A stretch of DNA of 42,084 nucleotides, from assembly GCA_030765455.1 (NCBI GenBank), contig JAVCCM010000122.1, positions 1-42,084 on the forward strand, written 5' to 3'. Positions 1 through 6,261 of this stretch are shown here, in pieces (position 1 is the stretch's first letter; each line of letters opens with the position of its first letter). The notes under the pieces are model-generated. The model saw nothing but the letters and a program-made list of their open reading frames with translations. It was not told the DNA's origin and ran no database searches. The position numbers and the translations under genes were made by a program. The DNA comes from Candidatus Electryonea clarkiae (GTDB lineage: Bacteria; Electryoneota; Electryoneia; Electryoneales; Electryoneaceae).

Positions 1-208
1 AGCGGTCAATGTCCACTACCACAACGTCGTAATAACCACGATTGGGATTTACATCTAACTCTGACTCACCTCCGTAACCGGGACCAACAACATGGCTGCT
101 AAGCGCCTGTTCAGCCGGGTTATCGCTTTTGGCGGAATCATTCTGGTTTGAGCAACCGACAAGAACCACCAAAATGTAAAATAATAGTAAAGCTTTTTGC
201 AAATTCAC
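1..208 (-). CDS. Putative lipoprotein, C-terminus cut by window edge
   Basis: About 69 codons are visible before the gene runs off the left edge. It starts at GTG (206-208), with a GAGG-type ribosome binding site just upstream at about 212-218. A basic residue is followed by a hydrophobic stretch and a lipobox LVGC with the cysteine at residue 19, so the product should be a lipid-anchored envelope protein. After the lipobox comes a polar linker (SNQNDSAKSDNPAEQ) and a segment with VVGPGYGGESELDVN. No family was recognised. The start is inferred; an in-frame TTG two codons further in is an alternative. Confidence 0.6.
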   Translation of the reverse strand, partial: MNLQKALLLFYILVVLVGCSNQNDSAKSDNPAEQALSSHVVGPGYGGESELDVNPNRGYYDVVVVDIDR

Positions 209-423
209 TTTCCCTCCTCTTTTTAAGTGATTTGTGAAGATAGGCACATGATAAACGGAATGCAATTTTGTGAAAGATTTTATTTTATTTTATTTTGGAG
301 TTCTTTATCAGCGAACCAAACGAAAAAGAGTTACGACTGTGAACTCGTAACGCCTATGATATGAAAGACTTCCAGGATGTCTTACTTGTTGAATTCCTGA
401 TTTATGAACACTCCAAACTGTCG

Positions 424-1611
424 CTAACCGGTCAATCTGACTTCGACTTCATTAGCTACGACCATTCCTTTTGTGGTGTATCGTAAAATTTTGTTCATTC
501 TTTCCAAAAGTCCTTCATTAAGTAAGTCGTCAATACAATGCGGGGGCCAGTGGCGGTTGGCTTTCGACGCCAGTTCTGCCAAGAGTTTTTCCGGAATTCC
601 CTCGATCATTCTCAGTCCAAGCATTACTCCCTCTTCATATTCCTGGAGAGGAGTAAGGATTTCACTTCCTTCTATGCCGTTTTTATCTGGTTTCAAAGAT
701 TCCAGCCATAGGTTCGTATCTCGATAATTCCAGAATCTTTTCTTTCTTGCAGCGTCGAAACTGTGACTGGACGGGCCAAGCGCCAGGTATGAGCTGCCAT
801 TCCAGTAAGAAAGATTATGCAGGCTTTGGTGGCTAGAAGGAGTTGAATCTGTATCTTGTTTTGCCCAATTGGATATCTCATAGTGCTCGTATCCTGATTC
901 AGCTAACAGATCACAAGCAATTAAATACTGCTCCAAATCAATTTGTTCATCCGATTTAATCTTTTCCCCTTTAAGTTCCATATCATAAAACGGTGTTCCA
1001 TCCTCGATAGTCAAACCATAAGCACTGATGTGTTCAGGATTCCATCTGATTATTTCTTCAATGGTTCTGCGCCATGAAGTAACCGGATCATATTGAGAGT
1101 CGGGGACATGGGTGCCATAAATCAAGTCAACGCTCAACTGTGGAAATCCCGCATCTCGAAGATTTGAAAATCCTCTCCGCGCATCATCTGCTGAATGAAT
1201 TCTACTAAGTCGATTGAGCACAGAATCATCAAGCGATTGTACTCCCAGGCTGATTCGGTTTATCCCGGCAGACAACCAGCCTTCTATTTTTTCTGTGGTA
1301 ATTGTCCCCGGATTAACTTCAATAGAACATTCTGCATTTGATTCAAATTTGAAGATATCTCTCAGCATTCCGGTAGTGTTTAGTACCTGCTGACCGGTCA
1401 TTATTGAAGGAGTGCCACCTCCAAAAAAGAGGCTGTGAACTGTCATGTCTTTCCAGGGAGTCTGGGAAGAAAATAATTCCGCAGATGCAACAATCCCCTC
1501 AAGCGTTTTTTCGATTTGAAGAGGACCATGAGCCACATCAGATGCAAATGCGCAATAAGGGCATTTTTTGACGCAAAAAGGTAAGTGAACATATAAAGCG
1601 AAAGATTTCAT
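424..1611 (-). CDS. hemW: HemW-family radical SAM protein (heme chaperone)
   Basis: A 395-residue radical SAM protein of the HemN/HemW family. The [4Fe-4S] motif is at the N-terminus, PFCVKKCPYCAF, with cysteines at residues 13, 17 and 20. It is followed by the family's GGGTPS motif, a SxGVQS-type segment (SLGVQSLDD) and the late NLSYWNGSSYLALGPSSHS signature. The motif reads C-x3-C-x2-C-x-F, as in HemW; true HemN coproporphyrinogen dehydrogenases have an extra cysteine there. HemW binds heme and is thought to deliver it to respiratory proteins in the cytoplasm. Length is normal for the family. The start ATG has only a weak ribosome binding site. The gene stands alone, about 190 bases downstream of the small-protein operon on the same strand. 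Databases often mislabel this family as coproporphyrinogen III oxidase. Confidence 0.92.
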   Translation of the reverse strand: MKSFALYVHLPFCVKKCPYCAFASDVAHGPLQIEKTLEGIVASAELFSSQTPWKDMTVHSLFFGGGTPSIMTGQQVLNTTGMLRDIFKFESNAECSIEVNPGTITTEKIEGWLSAGINRISLGVQSLDDSVLNRLSRIHSADDARRGFSNLRDAGFPQLSVDLIYGTHVPDSQYDPVTSWRRTIEEIIRWNPEHISAYGLTIEDGTPFYDMELKGEKIKSDEQIDLEQYLIACDLLAESGYEHYEISNWAKQDTDSTPSSHQSLHNLSYWNGSSYLALGPSSHSFDAARKKRFWNYRDTNLWLESLKPDKNGIEGSEILTPLQEYEEGVMLGLRMIEGIPEKLLAELASKANRHWPPHCIDDLLNEGLLERMNKILRYTTKGMVVANEVEVRLTG

Positions 1612-1732
1612 ATTCTCAGTCAGTCCTACTAATCAAGTTAAGAATTAAATTATATTCATGTTCTTCTGACTGTCAACAATATATGCCTTATTCATACCTG
1701 GATATGCATAATATTATCCAATCTTTATTTTC

Positions 1733-1800
1733 GCGCAAAGACGCAAAGACGTAAGGGTGCAAGGGTGCGAGGATGCAAAAAAATTCCTAATTCCTAATTA
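1733..1800. repeat. Dispersed low-complexity repeat (GCAAAGAC type)
   Basis: The stretch reads GCGCAAAGACGCAAAGAC followed by runs of GGGTGCAA-like units and then a doubled ATTCCTA unit. A close relative lies at 41581-41603 and a degenerate one near 30817-30845. It separates hemW from the upstream small-protein operon. Confidence 0.6.
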
Positions 1801-1802
1801 AA

Positions 1803-2090
1803 TCAAACATACGTATCAATCTGTGTCTCCTCCTGTCCTTCCAATGTGGCTTCATGTTCCATTGGCTGATTTGTATAATCTGTCTTATGAAGTTGTATCT
1901 CAGATTTGCTTGATGTTATTTGTGTAGTCTCAAATTTCTGGGCAGGGGCATCACTGACTTCTCTCGTATCAGTTTTTGCAGTATTAACTTGCTCTTTCTG
2001 GGCTTCTTCTTGTTGAGGTGGTTTCTGCGTTGCGTAATCCATTGCAGGCTGAACCATCTCAAACATTGCATGTTGCGAAGGATCTATCAT
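1803..2090 (-). CDS. Hypothetical small acidic protein, 95 aa
   Basis: A 95-residue protein, rich in glutamine, glutamate and threonine, with no signal peptide or membrane segment. It is probably largely disordered. It has a clear ribosome binding site (TTAGGAG about 5 bases before the ATG) and starts 25 bases after the stop of the 99-residue gene, so it is probably the last gene of the same operon. It ends in TQIDTYV, which resembles the NQLDMYL ending of its neighbour. That shared hydrophobic-D-x-Y-hydrophobic tail suggests a common partner or evolutionary link. No family was recognised. Confidence 0.6.
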   Translation of the reverse strand: MIDPSQHAMFEMVQPAMDYATQKPPQQEEAQKEQVNTAKTDTREVSDAPAQKFETTQITSSKSEIQLHKTDYTNQPMEHEATLEGQEETQIDTYV

Positions 2091-2115
2091 TTTTATCTCC
2101 TAATTTACTAATGAT

Positions 2116-2415
2116 TTAAAGATACATATCAAGTTGATTTCCGATTCGGGCTGACTGTGAACTGGATTTCGATACAGTTGCACTGGAAGATCCCTGGGGT
2201 AATCCCCGCCCTTTTATTCCAGTGACACCAAAGGAGAATTTTCCGCCCTCAACAAAAACCTTAGCCTTGGATTTCATCTGAATAGACCGGGCAAGGCCTT
2301 TGGCGGTTTTTTCCTTCTCATTCTTATCTTTATGTTTCACTGGAGATTCCCAGGGATCAGCCCAACCCTTAAGTGGTTTTGAGGCAACACCTGAAAAATT
2401 TGTCTTGTCAGCCAT
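2116..2415 (-). CDS. Hypothetical small basic protein, 99 aa
   Basis: A 99-residue protein. The N-terminal half is lysine-rich (residues 27-55) and includes GWADPWESPVKHK. The C-terminal half is glycine- and serine-rich (KFSFGVTGIKGRGLPQG, then SSSATVSKSSSQSA) and ends NQLDMYL. There is no signal peptide or transmembrane segment. Its ribosome binding site is weak (GAGAAAAG). It lies in a run of same-strand genes with short gaps, 69 bases after the 129-residue gene and 25 bases before the 95-residue gene. Function unknown; the C-terminal tail matches that of its downstream neighbour. Confidence 0.6.
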   Translation of the reverse strand: MADKTNFSGVASKPLKGWADPWESPVKHKDKNEKEKTAKGLARSIQMKSKAKVFVEGGKFSFGVTGIKGRGLPQGSSSATVSKSSSQSARIGNQLDMYL

Positions 2416-2484
2416 TTTCTTTTCTCAATTTTGTGCCAGATCATCGTCATGATCCTTTTTTGCTAATATTTTGAAATACTTTCG

Positions 2485-2874
2485 TTAAACTTCATCTTCA
2501 TAATTAATCTTGCCGGAATTTGTTCGAATCTGAGTCGATGTTTCGATTGTGACACCTTCTTTGGGAAAATCACCCTTAAAACTGACTTCAGCTTCCACTT
2601 TTATTATCAATTCTTCATCTTCGGTTGAATCGAACGACCTGTTACTGATTGATGGAATTGGTGAAGAAATTTCTGTCGTTCCAACTTGTTCGATTTCTTC
2701 CACGACTTCATGTTCTCCCAAGCGTCTGACTCTTGCTCTGAACGAAGCACCCGGCGGAGCATAACTCGTAAATTGCTTTACTTCAGAATCTTCAATCGTT
2801 GATTCAGGATATTCTCGTGATTTATTCGGATGACGCGGTATCAACGCATTATTATTATTTACAGGTTTCATCAA
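2485..2874 (-). CDS. Hypothetical protein, 129 aa
   Basis: A 129-residue cytoplasmic-looking protein. The start ATG overlaps the stop of the upstream 444-residue gene by four bases (ATGA), a strong sign of translational coupling and a real operon. The N-terminus is asparagine- and proline-rich and probably flexible. The middle holds SYAPPGASFRARVRR followed by an acidic segment. The C-terminal half alternates charged and hydrophobic residues (LIIKVEAEVSFKGDF), suggesting beta structure. No known family was recognised. Confidence 0.65.
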   Translation of the reverse strand: MMKPVNNNNALIPRHPNKSREYPESTIEDSEVKQFTSYAPPGASFRARVRRLGEHEVVEEIEQVGTTEISSPIPSISNRSFDSTEDEELIIKVEAEVSFKGDFPKEGVTIETSTQIRTNSGKINYEDEV

Positions 2875-4205
2875 AAAATCCTCTGGTAGTCTCCGTAAGA
2901 TCTATCCGCTAATCCTAATCCATACCCACGGTATGCGACAGTAGTTAAAGATGTTGACGGAAAATCAGGAAAGGATGTAGTTATTGCTTCTGCTGAATTT
3001 TGTAATGATTCGGCAAAATCGCCGTTCAAAGATGTCATCATAGATAGGGATTCATTTGAATCAAACAGATGTTCCGGGATGACATCTTCTCCTCCGCTTT
3101 CACGTTTAGCTATATCCGACCAGTATTGACCTGCGAGTTCAGGCGCGAATGCATCCTCAGGTTGAATTGTCTCCTGTGAATCCATCCATGTTCCAACTTT
3201 ATCGTCATGTCCCGTCACTGAATCCGCCCATACAGCTTCCGCAACTCCCTTGTTTCCATCGAACCAGTCTTCATCAAAGGGGCTGCTTTCCACTCTTTTT
3301 GCCGCTTCGGATCCAAGGCGGTTACGGGTCTGATCGTCATATAATCCGGCATCACGCTTGTACGCCCTTGCGTTATCCATGTCCTGCTCCACCCAGTTTA
3401 CCAAATCAGGTCGATCAAGCAGGTTCAGAGCGGCGAGGGGATGCTCTTTCATGAATTCTTCGTCAAGGATATCGCCCGAGTTTCTAAGTTTTTCTGATAA
3501 CTCATTTCTAACCCTTTTTCTGCTTTCATCGAGCATAACCGCATCGGGTGATTCCTTGAGCAGGTCACGGAAATCATCTGAATCCTTGATTTCATCCGCC
3601 AGGCTTCCCCTGTTTTCCAAGGCGAGACGGGCAACATCAGGTTGTGATTCCCATGTCGCTTTATCCACACCGGCAGCGATGGCATTTTCAGCATATCCTG
3701 CCAATTCATATTCCTGGGCCTGGGCTTTTGAAGGAATATCATTCACATAGGAATCATTCAGGTCATCCGTATCAGTGAGTAAATCTCTCACCTCACTATC
3801 CTCACGAGCAAAAACCGAATCATAAGGATTACTCGAGCTGACCTCATCTACGGCTTCTTCATCGGCATTCCTGGTATGAATTTCCGGATATAAATCATAA
3901 AGCGGGTGTTCCTCTTCCATCAGCCTGGGCTCGGGATCGGAATCATGCTTTTCACCATCAGGTGTACGGAACATCGGGCTCGACGTATCAATACCACGAA
4001 ACTCACCGACTGGTCTTGTATAAAATGGGGAGTATGGATCAACTCCCCTGAACCGTCCGATATCCGCTGATTTCCTGTCATCTTCGACGGCTGATTCAAA
4101 AGCATTCGTGTTATCTGAGCTGTAACCGGTTCTGCGGGACAGCCCCTGGTGCCTTCCCAGGAATTTGAGTGCAGTTGAACGAACTTGTAGGACGTCGAAA
4201 CTCAT
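2871..4205 (-). CDS. Hypothetical acidic protein, 444 aa
   Basis: A 444-residue, strongly acidic protein (many Asp, Glu and Ser) with no signal peptide or membrane segment. Near residues 52-85 it carries two copies of an F-R-G-[VI]-D-x-x-S-P-[FM] unit (RFRGVDPYSPF and EFRGIDTSSPM). The middle (about 170-330) is predicted helical and charged, including runs such as SRKRVRNELSEKLRNSGD. The C-terminus is aromatic (YRGYGLGLADRSYGDYQ). It overlaps the downstream 129-residue gene by four bases, and its ATG follows the stop of a 48-residue reading frame after a single base. No family was recognised. The context, next to FlgM-like proteins, leaves a link to motility possible but unproven. Confidence 0.65.
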   Translation of the reverse strand: MSFDVLQVRSTALKFLGRHQGLSRRTGYSSDNTNAFESAVEDDRKSADIGRFRGVDPYSPFYTRPVGEFRGIDTSSPMFRTPDGEKHDSDPEPRLMEEEHPLYDLYPEIHTRNADEEAVDEVSSSNPYDSVFAREDSEVRDLLTDTDDLNDSYVNDIPSKAQAQEYELAGYAENAIAAGVDKATWESQPDVARLALENRGSLADEIKDSDDFRDLLKESPDAVMLDESRKRVRNELSEKLRNSGDILDEEFMKEHPLAALNLLDRPDLVNWVEQDMDNARAYKRDAGLYDDQTRNRLGSEAAKRVESSPFDEDWFDGNKGVAEAVWADSVTGHDDKVGTWMDSQETIQPEDAFAPELAGQYWSDIAKRESGGEDVIPEHLFDSNESLSMMTSLNGDFAESLQNSAEAITTSFPDFPSTSLTTVAYRGYGLGLADRSYGDYQRIF

Positions 4206-4206
4206 A

Positions 4207-4353
4207 TCAGGCTTTCATCCCGCTAAAGGTCAGATAATATCTGCCGATAATAGATGAGAGGTCAGCCGTGTGGAGAACACCGTATTGGCGTGTAATGCGC
4301 CACCTGCTGCCACAGGTAAACGGTATATTATCTTCCCATTGTTCGAATCGCAT
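4207..4353 (-). CDS. Small hypothetical protein, 48 aa (possibly a truncated gene)
   Basis: A reading frame of 48 codons begins at ATG 4351-4353. An AAAGGAG ribosome binding site lies about nine bases upstream, and the stop comes one base before the start of the 444-residue gene. The peptide looks protein-like: MRFEQWEDNIPF, then CGSRWRITRQYGVLHTADL, then SSIIGRYYLTFSGMKA. The frame stays open upstream to a TAA at 4441-4443, adding about 29 plausible residues without a standard start codon. A perfect 26-base inverted repeat begins only ten bases beyond that stop. It may therefore be the 3' remnant of a longer gene disrupted by the repeat, re-started at an internal ATG. A sigma-28-like site and a hairpin on the opposite strand overlap it. 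Confidence 0.5.
   Translation of the reverse strand: MRFEQWEDNIPFTCGSRWRITRQYGVLHTADLSSIIGRYYLTFSGMKA
4224..4250 (+). promoter_or_regulatory. Sigma-28-like promoter motif on the plus strand
   Basis: TAAAGGTC (4224-4231), an 11-base spacer, then GCCGATAA (4243-4250). This is the enterobacterial FliA spacing, with all eight -10 bases and six of eight -35 bases matching. It points rightward, antisense to the 48-residue frame, and overlaps it, so coding coincidence is possible. Confidence 0.35.
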
Positions 4354-4411
4354 ACCATCCGTCTCCTTTGGATGCTTTATTATGCCTTCTGCGGTTGACC
4401 TGGAACTGTCG

Positions 4412-4442
4412 ATACCCTCTGCAACTGCGGGGGGTATTTTTT
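4412..4442 (+). terminator. Candidate Rho-independent terminator on the plus strand
   Basis: An 11-base-pair stem (4412-4422 with 4427-4437, including two G-U pairs) closes a four-base loop and is followed by six T residues (4437-4442). It would end a transcript started at the sigma-28-like site about 160 bases upstream. It also overlaps the upstream extension of the minus-strand 48-residue frame. Confidence 0.45.
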
Positions 4443-4452
4443 ATACATCCCT

Positions 4453-4532
4453 TGTAGGGGCAGGATTTATCCGCCCGTGCATCGCATAAGCATTGTGTTT
4501 CCACGTACGGGCGGATAAATCCTGCCCCTACA
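4453..4532. repeat. Perfect 26-bp inverted repeat, dispersed-repeat type
   Basis: Arms 4453-4478 and 4507-4532 are exact reverse complements and flank a 28-base spacer. The arm begins TGTAGGGGCAGGATTTATCC. The arms and spacer carry no gene. Elements of this GTAGGGGC type are commonly dispersed in many bacterial genomes; this one sits just beyond the open end of the 48-residue minus-strand frame. The surrounding gene-free stretch 4354-4685 otherwise holds only the hairpin at 4412-4442. Confidence 0.85.
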
Positions 4533-4685
4533 TTTGTTGGAAAACAACGTCAATTACATTTTCAAATTATTTCCGGATATTACAGAAGTAAAAAAATAGT
4601 GGGCAGCGGGTAAATGAAAGGATATTAATAAAAGTCCTTCAGTGTAGCGACATATTGTGCCGGCACACTAAAGAACGACAAGTAT

Positions 4686-4973
4686 TCAAGACGATTCAGC
4701 TTCATTAGCCGCCATGCGGTAACCCGCACCGTACCAATTGTCGCCGATTGCTTCCACGTCTTCTTTGGAAACATTATTCTCTGCTGTGACCGAGCCCGTA
4801 GCTGCGGCTTTTCGTCCCTCATCGCTGATTTCTACTTTATCATGCAAATCGGGAAGAAGACGCTCCACAGATTGGCGGCTCTCGGATCGAGCAGGAACTT
4901 TTTTATCGGAAGTTTCCTTGACTTTGGCTTGCTGAATCTGGTTTGAGTAAACTCGAGAGATACCGTTTACCAT
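4686..4973 (-). CDS. Small FlgM-like-motif protein, 95 aa
   Basis: Start at ATG 4971-4973, chosen because AGGAGA lies four to five bases upstream; the longer frame to 5075 has no ribosome binding site and an unlikely N-terminus. The protein begins MVNGISRVYSNQIQQAK and carries DKVEISDEGRKAA at about residues 44-56. This resembles the D-K-I-E-I-S segment of FlgM anti-sigma factors. The usual C-terminal sigma-28-binding helices of FlgM are not recognisable: the end reads GDNWYGAGYRMAANEAESS. N-terminal and central motifs match the divergent gene at 5503. A sigma-54-like site lies upstream at 5036-5051. Role in motility is inferred, not shown. Confidence 0.65.
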   Translation of the reverse strand: MVNGISRVYSNQIQQAKVKETSDKKVPARSESRQSVERLLPDLHDKVEISDEGRKAAATGSVTAENNVSKEDVEAIGDNWYGAGYRMAANEAESS

Positions 4974-5035
4974 TATGTCTCCTAAATGCAAATAAATAAT
5001 CCCGGCGCTGCCACACCAGTATCTGCTCCTTAATG

Positions 5036-5051
5036 AACAAAAGTTATGCCA
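5036..5051 (-). promoter_or_regulatory. Weak sigma-54-like promoter upstream of the 95-aa gene
   Basis: On the minus strand: TGGCA, six bases (TAACTT), TTGTT. The -24 half is perfect; the -12 half has GT in place of the conserved GC. Its placement, about 63 bases before the ATG, mirrors the better site before the divergent paralogue. Confidence 0.35.
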
Positions 5052-5413
5052 GCACACTGATATATGATTATGCAATTAAAATACAAATGTTTGATACTGA
5101 TTTGAAAGCTCTTTTTTTCTGAATTATTCTGACTGAATGTAACTGATAAGACTCAAAGCTTGCAGTCGAAAGTATATACCCTTGAATCATAAACGATTAC
5201 AATGACACATTATCGTTCCACTGCATAAATAACACCGACGTTTCGCGGAACTTGATACTGTCCGACTTGAATTAGATTCTGTCAGCGATTGTTATTACTG
5301 ATTATACAAAAAGCCTGGATCCAAATAAGCCTCCTGTTTGGATTGTAACTCATTCGACTCTAAAATTTAATTCTCTAATATTCTAATATTATTATCAACA
5401 ATTATTTATGAAA

Positions 5414-5429
5414 TGGCATATCCATTGCA
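5414..5429 (+). promoter_or_regulatory. Sigma-54-type -24/-12 promoter for the 132-aa gene
   Basis: TGGCA, six bases (TATCCA), TTGCA on the plus strand. Spacing and invariant GG and GC match the RpoN consensus TGGCAC-N5-TTGCW. Expected transcription start is about 5441, giving a leader of about 60 bases to the ATG at 5503. Confidence 0.6.
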
Positions 5430-5502
5430 ATTCAGCTTCTTGCGTAATAGTGTGGCAGCACATTCGTATATCCAAAGCACAAAACCCATAAAGGAGACGT
5501 AA

Positions 5503-5901
5503 ATGGCTATCTCAAGAGTTAGTTCTGCTAACATGCAAAAGGCTCAGGGGCAACGAGCAAGAAGCTCATCCGCAAGAACTGGAAGAGCTGCGCCAACTGC
5601 ACAAAGAGCACAAAAAGATTCAGTCAGCATTTCGAAGGAAGGAAGAGCCAGAGCCACGCAGAATGAGGCAAGAGGAAAACAAGGTAAAACAAGTTCTGCT
5701 GAAAAACCCCAACAGGCAAAGGCAAGAAACGCAAAAACATCCCGTTCTGATCCCCGTCAAGCAAAAACACAAGCGAGATCTGCATCTCATGCCCAACATG
5801 GAAGAGGACAAACACAGGGTTCACCGAATACCGGAAAATTTGGAGGAACCAGTACACAATTCTCTGAAAGTCCGGGAATAACATTCGGCGGTAAAGGTTA
5901 A
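5503..5901 (+). CDS. Small basic protein with FlgM-like motif, 132 aa
   Basis: A 132-residue protein, very rich in Arg, Lys, Ser, Ala and Gln, probably disordered. It starts at ATG 5503 behind a strong AAGGAG site. It begins MAISRVSSANMQKAQ and carries DSVSISKEGRARA at about residues 39-51. Both segments match the divergent 95-residue protein (ISRVYSNQIQQAK and DKVEISDEGRKAA), so the two are paralogues joined by their N-terminal halves. The central D-x-V-x-I-S pattern is typical of FlgM and related flagellar proteins, but no sigma-28-binding region is visible. The C-terminus is glycine-rich. A sigma-54-type promoter precedes it and a hairpin terminator follows. Confidence 0.7.
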   Translation: MAISRVSSANMQKAQGQRARSSSARTGRAAPTAQRAQKDSVSISKEGRARATQNEARGKQGKTSSAEKPQQAKARNAKTSRSDPRQAKTQARSASHAQHGRGQTQGSPNTGKFGGTSTQFSESPGITFGGKG

Positions 5902-6261
5902 CCAATAAATATCAACTTTATAGCAATCAAAGCCCGAATTCATTTTTTTTAAAGTTCGGGCTTCATTTTGTTTGATTCCGACTAATCCTTGATGGAGGCA
6001 TTTTGTCAATCTCGGGCTTGTCCGCAGATGGCGGGTTCGACCGGGAATCCACTATTATCAAAGAATTAGCGCTATGGACTAATCTATCAAGTCAGGTAAT
6101 GACATAGCATTTAAGGTGCTTCGTACCATCAGTCTCTAAAAAATTAATAAATATATTTATTGACTATTAATCTTGCATTCTTCATCCTGATTGATTAAAT
6201 TATTCTACGCTTGTTTAAGTTCTATTGCATTCACATCATTCACCTAAAATAAGAGATGATT
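5902..6261. other. Gene-free spacer before the exported-protein group
   Basis: Apart from the terminator at 5931-5967, this stretch shows no convincing gene. A GGTTCGA near 6030 recalls a tRNA T-loop, but flanking bases do not form the stem. No clear promoter for the downstream genes was identified. Confidence 0.5.
5931..5967 (+). terminator. Rho-independent terminator after the 132-aa gene
   Basis: AGCCCGAA (5931-5938) pairs with TTCGGGCT (5955-5962) around a 16-base A/T-rich loop, and TCATTTT follows. It lies 30 bases after the stop codon. Confidence 0.6.

Larger units (their letters stand above)
4974..5502. other. Intergenic region between divergent paralogues
   Basis: This 529-base gene-free region separates two divergently transcribed small-protein genes. 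Both leaders contain GTGTGGCAGC (5450-5459 on plus; 5007-5016 on minus). In each leader it starts 35-36 bases after the start of a TGGCA element that looks like the -24 box of a sigma-54 promoter. No other gene or clear structure was seen in the middle. Confidence 0.55.

Noticed and set aside
4268..4489. Plus-strand open frame of 73 codons
   Set aside because: It has no ribosome binding site, overlaps the better-supported minus-strand frame and the hairpin, and ends inside the inverted repeat.
6028..6055. GGTTCGA motif resembling a tRNA T-loop
   Set aside because: The flanking bases do not pair as a T-stem, and no acceptor, D or anticodon arm is present upstream.
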